Assembly: GCA_002633025.1 (NCBI GenBank)
Contig: NMRB01001965.1
Location: 30,860 to 94,859, forward strand
Direction: 5' to 3'
Length of the DNA stretch: 64,000 bases
DNA from: Notospermus geniculatus
Taxonomy: Eukaryota > Nemertea > Pilidiophora > Heteronemertea > Lineidae
The translations under genes were made by a program, and so were the position numbers. The notes beneath the pieces are model-generated. The model saw nothing but the letters and a program-made list of their open reading frames with translations, was not told the origin of the DNA and did no database searches. Numbering within the stretch: position 1 is the first letter of the stretch; each line of letters starts with the position of its first letter. Positions 21,542 to 33,100 of the stretch are shown here, one piece after another.

Positions 21542-22368
21542 TGTTGGGGCCAGTTCCCAAATTTCCCAAAGAATTCAACTCGGAGCCTTGCTGCCACAAA
21601 TCTTTCTTTATCTAAACTTCCAAACTCCTGACTTCACCATACATGACAACTTCGCTTCCATACACACCGCTCCGCTCCGGTGAAATCTGCAATAACAAAC
21701 ACGTAACATCCATAAACTCTTACCTCTAAATGAAGGGCCTAATGTTAATTCCAGAAATCAATAACTTGGTAGGTGGTGCCATCTAGACCACAGCGAACAA
21801 ACTAAACCAACAGCACGTGCTGCACGTGCTGAGAAGAATGGGGTTTCCCATATGACCCCAACGGAGTCCTTGGACCAAAACACCTATTTCTAGGCCTATT
21901 AGAGACACTCAAACATCACAAACATATTGATAATAACTCCACTACATTTCGCAATACTTTCTACTCTCATCTGATAAGAAAACTACCTTTTAATTGAACG
22001 GAACGTTAGGCCTACGTCGCAAAATGGCTGACAAGCCGGCGAGACTCTCCGGAGGAGCCACGCCCCAAAACCTTCGATTTACATGACGAACTTAGACATT
22101 TATGAACTACTTTATGTATCTTCAGATTCCTGAGACTATACATTTTCGTATCTTATACATCTTTTATTAACTTACCGCTTTGGGCCAACATAAACTCAAA
22201 ATTAAACATGAAAATTTCGGGAAACTGACACCCGACATGCCCGACGCAAAAACAACGCTACGGCGTCATAGTGCGCATGTCACTGCATGCGTCAACAACA
22301 ATGCACGCACTCAATAAACTCGGTCCTTAGCAACGAAAACATGCGGAAAACGATTGCCGAACGTCACA
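21542..22368 (-). repeat. BEL 5' LTR, 827 bp
   Basis: On the minus strand it opens TGTGACGTTCGG and closes GGCCCCAACA, followed within about 100 bp by the gag start. Its outer edge adjoins the GCTCC target duplication (22369-22373). The first 196 and last 108 bp are shared with the chimeric 3' LTR. Confidence 0.88.
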
Positions 22369-22572
22369 GCTCCGATGCATGATCTGAATGGTTCGGATCA
22401 TACCTTAGGCATGACTCGCACTATTACCACCAATATTTTGACAAAAGCAGCAGCAATAAAGTCACAATTCCTCGCACAGCGCTGACCCCGCTGCTCACTG
22501 TCTCTACTGCTGATTCAAGTTGACAGTGGCCGTATAAGTTTTAAGTGCGCGTGCGCGAAATCAGCGCTAACG

Positions 22573-23766
22573 CGCCACGGGGCCGAATGCGTCCAGCTGT
22601 AGTCCTAACTCAGCTTCTCCAAAATTAGGTATTTCACCACCATCAGCGTTGGTCATTAGCATATCGCTCTCCTCTACCGCTATGTTTGTCTGATTCATCT
22701 GTTCGAAAATCCTGTTGGAAACTATGGTCTGTGTCGCACCAGTGTCAACTGTAAATAGGGCTTTGGTGTCTTCTACTAATCCTCTAATATAAACATCATT
22801 ATACTTCGGTTTGCGTCTTCTCACAACCAACACTTTCTTCTCACTACTACAACTATCAGAAGCACAGGCAACGTGCTCCGGGGTTTTCTCAACCACTCTT
22901 AAACCACTGGAGGTCCCGTTAACCCCAACTACATCTTGGGTTCCAAATGGAGCTGTCTCCACCACCAAGACATCACTACTAAAACTACTACGTATACTAA
23001 CATCTTCATTTACCCTATCTTTCTGATGACAACTAGTGCTAAACTTCTCACACTCCGACTTCATCTCACGAGACGTATCAACAGGTTCTACAGGCTGATG
23101 TGTGTCACCTTTATCTATAGTTAAACTGGGTCTATTCCCAAACACTCTAACATCAAAATAAGCGTCTGCGGCATCCCTAACCGTCCCCCGACCCTCAGGC
23201 ACGGTCTCGCTTAGTTTAACGGGGTTGGTTGAGGAGTGCGACTGAACTCTGGAGCAGTCGGTAACAGGCTCGACGGCATGGCAGCAGCTGGTCCTAATTC
23301 AGTGGCTCTCGTCATTGGGCCTACATTTGCGAAACTCATATTCTGACCGTGAGGTGCATTCGCCATACCATTTGCGTTATTCCCTGACGCAGGTCGTAGC
23401 AACTGGCAAGCCTGACCGGGAAGACTTGCCCTCATCTGGTGGAACTGATCACAGAATTTCGCTAAATGTCCCATGAGACCACAGGTATAACAGGGTCCAA
23501 GGTTCCTTGGAGCCTGTGATCCTGGCCCAGTGGAAGATCTAGGGAAATTCCCTTGGAACCTTTTATTACCATAACCTTGGTTACTGTAACCTGAGTTCTG
23601 CCGGTAACCTGAATTCTGGTTTTGACCAAATTTCGTCTTTCCCTGAGGTGGTTTGCTTTGTCTTCCCTGGTTCTGCTGGTTCTGTTTTCCGCCATTCTGC
23701 GCCATCAACGTGCTAATTTGATCTACTACTTTACCTAATGCCATCTCAACCTTAGCTACTAGACAC
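22573..23766 (-). pseudogene. Gypsy G gag C-terminus and protease N-half
   Basis: The minus-strand gag frame covers the coiled region (VEMALGKVVDQI), the Gln/Gly-rich part and one CCHC knuckle (CYTCGLMGHLAKFC). The next frame starts MPEGRGTVRD and holds the retropepsin site FTVDTGATQTIV. It stops at the codons for LDAFGP, exactly where homology resumes at 10612 (GPLKLKQNV). So this is very probably the 5' portion of element G, separated from its pol by nested insertions. Gag is truncated at 23766. Confidence 0.8.
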
Positions 23767-23911
23767 AAGGAAACCAACCGCCGCGTAGCGGCAAATCAGC
23801 GAAGCTTGCTAATTACGTATGCGTTTCACAGCAATCATTTTGGCCTTGGACACGAAAATTCGCCTGAAACTTTGTCACCTGATACTGAATTTACAAGAGT
23901 AAGACAGGCGT

Positions 23912-24633
23912 TTAAAGGGGAACTGACCACTTTGCCAGCCAAACTGGGCTACCTACACCTCAAAATGCCTTATGATATCACTTCAGGACTCACAACAGTT
24001 TGATTTGAAAATCTCCACCCATTTCCGAAATAAACACCAAAAAGTAATTTTCGAATTCAAATTTCCCGCTCAATTAGTGATGTCATTCAGAGAACCATTA
24101 CAATATAGTGACCATTGCAGAATGTGTAATATCTGTATCTAAGACAGCTGGAAAGAATATATTTCTAATGTCAACCGTGTTGCCGTGATTGAAAATCAAT
24201 TAGTTACCCTGTGGGGGTCTTTACACTTGAAATTCAGGTGAAAATTCAGAAATAATTGAAAAGACCATATTTAGAGATTTCGATATCTTAGTCAATCTCG
24301 ACAGTTTGTTGAATAATAATACCCTTCCTGAGACAGTTAGTGTTTACTTTGGACTTTTCCTCCTAAATCAACACTTTGAGTCAGAAAGTGCACCTGACAG
24401 GCTCTCTAGGATAAAGATTTGGTACATTTTACAATGGATGACTATAGAAATGGTTCTAGGTATGACATCATTAATTGAGCGGGAAATTTGAATTCTGAGA
24501 AATACATTTTTGTGTGTAGTTTGAAAATGAGCTGAGATTTTTTCACCAAATTTTGCCAGCCATAGAGTGGTGTCATAGCCATTTGGAACAGCAAAAATAT
24601 TCATTATATTTGAAGGGGTCAGTTCCTCTTTAA
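23912..24633. mobile_element. TTAA-flanked 722-bp element, copy 1
   Basis: TTAA-AGGGGAACTGACC at the left and GGTCAGTTCCTCT-TTAA at the right bound a 722-bp unit. The interior has long inverted similarity, including CAAATTTCCCGCTCAATTAG in both halves. An inverted copy of the same length lies at 43998-44719. No protein is encoded. Confidence 0.85.
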
Positions 24634-25690
24634 ATTGTACAGGATCGGTGTGTATCATAACTGTTAGGCGAACTGATGTGAAAACTGGTCCAAAACGGGA
24701 TCCAGTTATGAGTTTGAAGCGTTTTTTGGTAATCGGCGATGAACATGTGACGTCATCATGTGGCCTACAAATTATTCTCAGGGACGAAACTGCACGAAAA
24801 CGAATTTAGCCGTTTCACACATCGTCGTACCTCATGTGAAGTTCAAAATACACCGTGCTTGAAATACATCTGTGCTTGATGATAATCATACATGCTTTTT
24901 ACCTCCATAGCAATTGGAAAATAGCTAATGTCATGTCATGTTTAAGAATAAGGATATTTTGGGTGGTTCCATGGTTTCCTGGGTATTTTCATGGTTTTCT
25001 GGGTGGTTCCATAGTTTCCTGGGTGGTTTCATGGTTTCATCGTTCCAAGGTTTAGAACCTACCAGAGCTAACGGCGTAGGTAGTGTAAGTGGAAGTATTT
25101 AGGTAATGTTTGGTATGAATAATATGAATTAACTCTTGCTCCAAGATCCCCTTGGTTTAGCTAATTCATTAAAAGTGTATAGAACCTGATCAGTTCTTAA
25201 CATTCGCTTGGGAGTTAGGGCGAATGTGATGGTGTCTCCATATTGGTAATCTTTACTCGTGGTGTGCACATTTATTTACATTAGTTATTGAGCCTGAATG
25301 ATGGAGATTTTCATGATATGTTTGCATTGATAGTTGTGTAGAATCTATATATATATAAGTGGAGTTTGGGGCATGGTACAGTGCTGCCATCCAGGTCAGA
25401 GACGTATTATTGGTTGTAAAGGATTTCTTTATTTCTTATCTTCCAGATAGAATGATAGCGGAATCACAAGAGTAGTCTCAGCCCCTTTAGTCAACCCTTA
25501 ACTCAACCCTTAACTTTCCCTTAGCTTAGCCCTTTGCTTTACCTTTACTGTGTGTTGCCTTTGTCCTGTATGAGAATGTAGATGTGGAATATGAGACCGG
25601 AATCATTATAATAAACTGTGGATAGACTTCATCCAGTCGTCAGTGTTTTCTGTTATGCCAATCTGTAGGAAATCTGGACGTGCGCTCATG
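24634..25690. other. Spacer with minisatellite and possible solo LTR features
   Basis: Besides the minisatellite at 24958-25045, the stretch holds a TATATATATAAG box near 25347 and ATAATAAACTG near 25608, an LTR-like pairing of promoter and polyadenylation signal. No duplicated flank or TG...CA pair was found, so a solo LTR is only a guess. Confidence 0.35.
24958..25045. repeat. Minisatellite GGGTGGTTCCATGGTTTCCT
   Basis: About four degenerate units of roughly 20 bp (TTTCCTGGGTGGTTCCATGG) are arranged in tandem. Confidence 0.85.
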
Positions 25691-26240
25691 GGGCACGACA
25701 CTATTGATCTGAAACTTGGTACATATATACCCCTACATGTAGGTCAGATGACCTATGACACCAAGTTTCGGTCCGATTCGATTCTTGGCTTGGCCTCCAG
25801 GCATGCCAGGTGGAATCTTCGTCAAACTTCTATCAAGGGTAAATAGGATACATAACATAATACTGCTTCAAGCCAAGCGGGCACAGTGCCATTGGCACTA
25901 TTTTTGGGTTATGCCACCTGGTGGCCATGTTGGAAGTCAAATCAGGCCGAAATTTGACATGCATGTAAAGGTCATCTAGAGGGAGGTAAATATCAAATTT
26001 GAGCACTCTACGTCAAGTCGTTCCCGAGTAATAGCACTTAGTTAATTTTCAGGTTACGCCACCTGGCGGCCATATTGGATGTCTAATCAGGCCGAAACTT
26101 GGTATTTTTAAAGGTACCCCTCCAATACAAGTTTACACAAGATATGAAGTCTCTTGGTGAAATAATGACAAATTGTGGCAGGTTCGTTACTTTTGTCGCA
26201 CTTTGACCTCTGTGACCTTGAAAAGTAGGTCAACTCAAAA
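25690..26240. repeat. Interspersed repeat R, copy 1
   Basis: It shares CCTAGGTCAGATGACCTATG-like sequence and TTTCGGTCCGATTCGATTCT with 31745-31850. In inverted order it also shares GGTTACGCCACCTGGCGGCC and TGACCTCTGTGACCTTGAAA with 31950-32140 and 30570-30610. The class is unclear; related sequence fills the 30302-31497 element. Confidence 0.65.
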
Positions 26241-26274
26241 ACCCGTTGTGTATGTTATGTATCCTTTGTCTGAA

Positions 26275-26408
26275 GGCAAATAAGGTGGCGCCCTCCTGGC
26301 CTCGTGGGGTATATCATGTTCTGAGCCTTCGTTTGAGGTGTTTGCAGGGCGTTTGCAATTCTCTTGCTCGTCGCATGTGGGCTTTTTGTTCGTTCACGTC
26401 AGCTTTAA
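26275..26408 (+). mobile_element. End fragment of the tRNA-bearing TTAA MITE
   Basis: Only the outer arm remains: GCAAATAAGGTGGCGCCCTC through AGCTTTAA, with TTAA at 26405-26408. The tRNA-like head is missing. Confidence 0.7.
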
Positions 26409-26901
26409 ACCTTTTCTCCGGGTCAACAGTAAAAACAACCCTTTTCTTCGATTCTGCGGGCCGGAGATTGATTGGCAATAAGTTCCCCTTTACCGGATAA
26501 ATCGGGAACGCGTGTGTGCGTTTTTTGGTTAATCGCAACCCATTTTCTATTCCAGGAGAAACATTCCGAAGTTGTCATACCAGTTCCGGGTGGGTGAACG
26601 AACTGTCTCAGCGATTGTTGAAGAGACATGCAATGCATTGTATCTGTCAATGAAGGAACGTTTCTTGAAGGTATGATTTATTCAATTAAACTGGAAAAGA
26701 TTAACAAGGCTGAAAACAATTGCACATTTGTTGTGACTAATTTGTCTTATGCTGGCAGTATAAGACATACCGGTACTGATATCGGTATTTATATAAAAAC
26801 GTTTGAAAACAATAACAATAACATGTCTTGACAATGCTTGCCGTAGGCCTAGTTGGCGCCACTGGTTTGTGGATATACTCGTAATGCATCGAAGCCCACC
26901 A
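26409..26901. other. Spacer without recognisable genes
   Basis: No domain, RNA gene or terminal repeat is apparent to me here. Confidence 0.4.
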
Positions 26902-27010
26902 GGGGCCTCTTCATAAATTGACTTTAAGCTAATGGTACCTTTAACCGAATGGAAAATGCACTGAAGTTAATGGTACCATTTGTTTAAAGTCATTTTATGA
27001 AACAGACCCC
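26902..27010. mobile_element. Short foldback MITE related to the GGGCC group
   Basis: GGGGCCTCTTCATAAATTGA at the left pairs with the inverse of TCATTTTATGAAACAGACCCC at the right, and AATGGTACC occurs in both arms. Its outer ends resemble the other GGGCC...TTCAYAAA elements. No clear target duplication is seen. Confidence 0.6.
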
Positions 27011-27113
27011 TGGTACATCTTGAGAGCTAAATGACGAAACAATTCCGAATACAATAAGGCACAGAAATGCAAATGAGCAATAAACCAGGGGACCTAACCC
27101 TATACTTCACAAT

Positions 27114-30100
27114 TCACAATTCAGTGATATCACATGACTCGGCTGGTGGTAGTGGTGACTCCCCGTCTTGTCCGTTCAGAACAGCAGCAGAACCACTCTC
27201 AGAGCAATTCTGACGAGTACTGAAATGGTCGACAAAACCTGACGGCTGCTGGAATGGTGCTGACCATCTTTCCTGCCAGCTAGGCCTGTTAGAGCTGGAC
27301 CAATTCTGGACATGAGGGTTGAATTGGGAGGGTTGCTGAGGAGGGAATTGCCAGCTATTCTGCGCGGAAAATGGTTGTACACATCTGGGAACCGTTTGCG
27401 TATTCTCAGTGTGGTCTAGTAGTGTACCAGTTTGAGCTTGAAACAAGACTTCGTTGATACGATGCTGAGCAATGGGTTGTACAGCTGGCTCCAGGCGCGA
27501 TAATGATTGCACGATGTAGCGACCAAATGTTTCGAGTGGATTACTAGTATCTGTTGGTTTACATCTTTGCTTCTTGTTCGACCTTCGTTCAAATGACTCT
27601 GTCAAAGACTGTATCAGACGATTCTCCTCTTCCGCTGTTCTTTTTTTGGGGCCGGGCTGTCTAACCTTCAGTGGTTCCTTTGTTGATTTCTTGATGGGCT
27701 CGTTATCATGGAGGAGAATGGGGGCGTCCTCTTGTTCCAAATCCTCACCATCAATAAGAAGGGATTCGTCAGGATCTAGATCTCCGGGCTCATTGTCCAT
27801 TGTTTGATTCAATTCCTGAAAATTGAAGAATACAGACTGATAAAATTGACAAATCTTTCATCGGTTTTTTCAGACCCCATCATCAGTAGAAGAATGGCAG
27901 AAGGTTTCTGAAGATTTTGAAAGAAAATGGAATTACCCGTGTTGTTTGGGAGCTATAGACGGGAAACATGTGGCTATCGAACAGCCAAGTCGGAGTGGCT
28001 CGGAATTCTTCAATTACAAGCATTTTTTCAGCGTATTATTCTTAGCATTGGTTGACGCCGATTACAAATTCATGTATGTCGACGTTGGCGCCGCAGGACG
28101 GGCAGGAGACGCTGGTGTTTACAATGACTCCGCTGTCAAACAAGCCTTGGCCGACAAGTCATTGAGTGTACCACCGCCAGTGAATATTGAAGGGACGGAA
28201 GCTGAGATCAATTTCCATATCATTGGCGACGATGCCTTTCCCATGTCCAAGAACATGATCAAACCCTACCCACACAAACATCTGGACCAAGAGAAAAGGA
28301 TATTCAACTATCGTTTATCGCGTGCCAGACGATGTGTCGAAAATGCCTTCGGCATATTGGCAAACCGATTTCGGGTGTTTTTAACAACCATCAGGCTCAA
28401 TCCCGCGACAGAGTTACCGACCTGATTTTGGCAGCATGCTGCCTTCACAATTACCTGGTCGAGAAGAACAAGCATGCATACACAAGTACTGGTGATGTTG
28501 AGAGTCAGGACCACACGTTCATCTCCGGGACATGGAGAGCTGACCCTCCCCTGACTGGACTCCCACCTACCTTGGATCGAAATTCGACGAAGATTGCCAA
28601 GGAGCAGCGTCAGATTCTAACCACCTATTTCTCTGGTGCTGGGTCTGTCCCATGGCAAGTACGCATGATTAATCCGTAAACAGACAAAACTGAACTTGGC
28701 ATTGTATTGTGAGAAAATACATGTACTTACTATGTCCAAATTTGTCACTGTTGTCCTCGTGGCAATGTGCGGCGCAAGGAACTGTAACTTCTCTAGTAAC
28801 CAACTGGCCCTCTTAGTCATTACCTTCCTTGCGCTGCCACTACTTAGTGGCTTCCTAGCCTTGGTGTAACTGTTTCTTAATGTTTTTAATCTCGCTTTCA
28901 CCCAGTCAACTGGAAAAGAGAATATGTATTGTTTCCAATTTATCCGTCTTTAATAAATTTTCAATAGAGTTGTTCTCTATTCGCAACTGTCCCAGTCCTG
29001 AGAATTCTTCGGGAAATATGACATGGGTGAGGCCACGCTTTTTTATTCCTTGTTTCGCGGGCTTTTTTTGAGCACCTCCATCAGAGGAGGGCGGGAAAAA
29101 AATAAAATTTTATTCCAAAATAAAGGTTCAACTGGTGGTATGAATGACACAGGAGCTGATTGTGATCGTATCATCGCTTACCTGCATGCAGGCACGGTCA
29201 AATTTTGGCCCAAGGTGACGAGTGACCATGAACCATGCCATATTGTTGGATGACAGCCTCGAGCAAGTCAGTGCCGGGTTTCTGTGCAGCTACTGTACAT
29301 AGGTCTATACGATCAGTAGAGCAAAGTGAAAATCTGCGCGAGGCTGTTGGTACAGATTGGCAGATTGTCAGAAACCGCGCATCATGACATCGATCGGACG
29401 GTAAATCATACAAACATGACAAAATAGGCCTATTTTTGAAAAATGTATTTTCGATCTCGGCCTCCTGAGCGGCGGGCGGGATAAAAATAAAAATAAATTT
29501 TTATTTTTTTTTCCATTTTGTGGAGTTTTTGGAGCGGCGGGCTCGCGAAAATCCCGAAAAATAAAATTTTATTTTTTTTTCATTTTCCTATTTTCACCTA
29601 GCGGCGGGCCCGCGAAACAAGGAATAAAAAAAGCGTGGCCTGACTAGTACACTTAATTATGGGTCATGCTCACTCAAGTCTACGGTTCATTAAACTTCCT
29701 CACTCAGGCCTAGCTACATGGCCAATTGTGCAACAACATCGAGGCCAAAGCAATGTTATTTTTACACTTCGCTCTATTCATGCATAGATGGTATAGCTTT
29801 TCTCTGTTGATGAACAGGCCTATAATCGCAGACACATTGCGTTGGCCCTAGAGTTTTGCAACAGAAGTAAATGCTGTAGTATTAGGCCTCAGTGCTTTCA
29901 GTGGGAGGAGTGTTATCATACGCCATGGATAACCATATAGGCCTAATTGCGCTAGCATATGATATTTTTAAAGAAAATAAAGATAGAATGGCAATAACCA
30001 TGTTTGCCATAACCACGGCAGAAGACAATTTCGGAGATATTTACAATGCCCTTTTCGGTGCTTTCCATGTGAACAGAAATGGGAAAGATGTATAGGTACG

Positions 30101-33100
30101 AAATTTTGAGCAGGAAACCACGTCTCTTCTGGACCCTTACTGGTATTCGCCGTGAGGACTTTGATGGCATCTTCAACGAAGCTAGACGGGTTCTTCTTCC
30201 AGGGCCACGCCCAGAGGCACTTACTCCAAGAAATAAGCTCCTCCTCTTTTTCCTTTGGATGCGTCAATACCCTTCATATGCGATGCTGTCATTCATTTTT
30301 AGCTCACCTCTGTGAGGTGAGCTTCTCTCATAGTGTGTCGTCCGTCGTCGTCGTTAACAGGGGTGGCACGTTTCTAAACCGCTCGGGTTACAAACTTGAA
30401 ATTTGGTGTACAGGTACCCTATGGTAAAAACTATTTCTGGACCGAAACTTAGCGCCGCTGCTTGTACACTCTGGCCTGTAGGTGGCGCTTTGTGAAAACC
30501 TTCTTTTGGCCGTATCTCCTGAACGCTATCCTCTGATGAGACTACATCACATAAATCCCGGGTTTTTGATTTGACCTACTTTTCAAGGTCACAGAGGTCA
30601 AAGTTCAAAATTCACTGTTTGCATAAGGGACACACTGCGCTAAAACTACTGTAAAATTATTCCACTCAACCCGGGACATAATCTCCAAGCATAATTTCCT
30701 GCACATCCAATACAGATACCTGTATTTCTATTTATATAGGCTGGAAAGTAAGTCCCCAGCCTATTTCTGGAATGCCATGTTTAGTGTTACATCACTATTG
30801 CCACAGTTGAGTGTTCAGCCTGAGGATCTGGCTAAAAATAGAGCATAATTCCACGGAAACAGATGTTGTTTGTCCAGGGGCTTAATACCTCTTACCGCTG
30901 TCAGAACTCTGAGCGCGGTTCGATCTTGCAGCAGGTACGCGGGAGCGGACTCCTTATGGGTGGCACATTTCATGGCTATTTGACTTAGAGTGTTGTGATT
31001 TGGTGTGAAGATATATCTAGGCACCCTGCACAAGTGCACCAAATTTCAACCCGATCAGACTTCAAATATGGCCGCCAGGAAGCCATCTTGAAAAATGAAC
31101 TTTTACCCACATTTTATAAATAGTAGGTAGGATGTTTTAACTTTGTCAAACTATGTATCTAGCTACCATATAAATATATGGTAAATTTCAGTCAGATTCG
31201 ACATCAAATATGGCCGCCAGGCAGCCATCTTGAAAAATTGACTTTGGCCATGTCTCACCGGTAGTAAATGTTACGATGTTTTCAATGTTGCCTAAATATC
31301 TATGCAAGTATCCTGTACATTCCTGCTAAAATTTCAGTCCCAACGAACGTCACGTGTGGCCACCAGGTGGCCATCTTGAAAAATAGAATTTTGACATCGG
31401 TGTGTTCAGCTTTATCTTATCTATCCTGATCCTTCGACATTCACCATGAGAGTCACAGTTTCACACTTAACCACGGAGACTTATCACAGAGGTGAGCACA
31501 ATGGCCCTGGCCATTTCATTCCATTTGGCTTCGTTCCGGCACCTATGCTGTTCCCGGTCCCGGTTTAACATCCAACCACTAACAATCCTAGATTAGTTCC
31601 ATGATCTACCGCTAGGATTTGATGACAGCGGTGGCGCCAAGACATGCAAGATGGCGGTGGGCCGTCGGAAGGCCATCGAATGGCAGATTTGAGACATGAC
31701 TTCTGGGGTCATGGCTAATTTCCGGGAATTTTTGGAAATGGCTCTCTCATCTATGATATATACCCCTAGGTCAGATGACCTATGACACAAAGTTTCGGTC
31801 CGATTCGATTCTTGGCTTGGCCTCCAGGTGGCCAAAACCAAAAACACAAAAAGTGCAATAACTCGTGAACTAATGACTGGATCATCTCCAAATTTTTATC
31901 ACAGGTGTATCTATGTAGGATACATAACATACCTAACAGGTTTTTTATTTGACCTACTTTTCAAGGTCACAGAGGTCAAAGTTTGACAAAAAGTAACAAA
32001 CCTGCCACAGTTCTTCATTATTTCACTGAGCATCTTCATATCTTGCATAAATGTGTATTAGAGGGGTACCTTCAAAAATACCGAGTTTCGGCCCGATCGG
32101 ACATCCAATATGGCCACCAGGTGGCGTAACCTGAAAATCATCCAAGTGCTATAACTCAGGAACGGCTTGACCCAGAGTNGCACCATACAGACATCAGACA
32201 ATAGTTTTCTAGGCCTATAACATGTGTAATGCAGAACTTGTACGCTGATTAGGCTAAACACCCTTTATGAATACGGCCCTACGTGTTTCATTATAAAACC
32301 GATGTGAATGCGCATGCGCCGAGCAGACAAACACGTCCGGTGTTTTTAATTAAAACACTGCATCTGTTGCATTTTGGAACATGTGTTTAAATCTCAAACA
32401 CCAAGGGCCGTATTCATAAAGGTTGTTTACGACTTAGACGCGTGTAACTTCGCCAAATGCATGGTGGAAGTGTGTGCATTTAGTGAAGTTACACGCGTCT
32501 AAGTCTTTAACACCCTTTATGAATATGGCCCCAACTGTTTTACACAGTGATTTCCCCCCAAAAAACATATTTTTTATTTCATCTGTGCACTATGTGTTTT
32601 GGAAATAAACATTTAACGCTACCAAAGAAAACACTGTCAACTAATGGTGTAATGAAAAAAAACAGAACGTGTTTCATTATAAAACCCGTTAAGTGTTGTC
32701 TGGGTTTACAGTGTAATGTTAATGCAATTAGGGGGTAATTACTCTTGCAGTAATCCTTAGTGTGACTGTATGGGGCAGTACTCGGAGGTATATTATATAC
32801 AGGTTTGCAGAACTGTGGCATTATGTTGGGGTGGGATTTGAGCTTGAAGAAAAGCTGAAGTTCGACCTTTCTCAATGCTTCAAGCATAGAGAAAATCTGA
32901 CTTCAATGAAAGTGTGGCTGAAGTCAGACCCTTGCATACCGCCCGTCTTGCTTACATAAAAAAGCTGGAGAATTAAACCTTGCAGTTCTGAAAATGCCCA
33001 ATGCTTGGCTTTCTGACGAGTGTGTCATTGAGAAAAAATGCAGAGATGAATTCAATTGAGACATCTAAAATCGCAATGGCTATTTGTACCGTCACGGTGC

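Larger units (their letters stand above)
11287..22368 (-). mobile_element. BEL/Pao LTR retrotransposon, 11.1 kb, GCTCC duplication
   Basis: The element is bounded on the minus strand by TGTGACGTTCGG... and ...GGCCCCAACA, giving TG...CA ends. GCTCC is duplicated at 11282-11286 and 22369-22373, the 5-bp length expected of BEL/Pao. Order on the minus strand is 5' LTR (22368-21542), gag (21442-19428), pol with protease, RT and RNase H (19321-16031), integrase (15028-13898), polypurine tract (about 13736-13752), and 3' LTR (13735-11287). It carries a TTAA MITE in gag, about 1 kb of repeat sequence before integrase, and a Gypsy fragment in the 3' LTR. Confidence 0.9.

Noticed and set aside
25080-25640. 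Solo LTR
   Set aside because: A TATA-like box and a polyadenylation-like signal are present, but no TG...CA ends with a target duplication could be identified.
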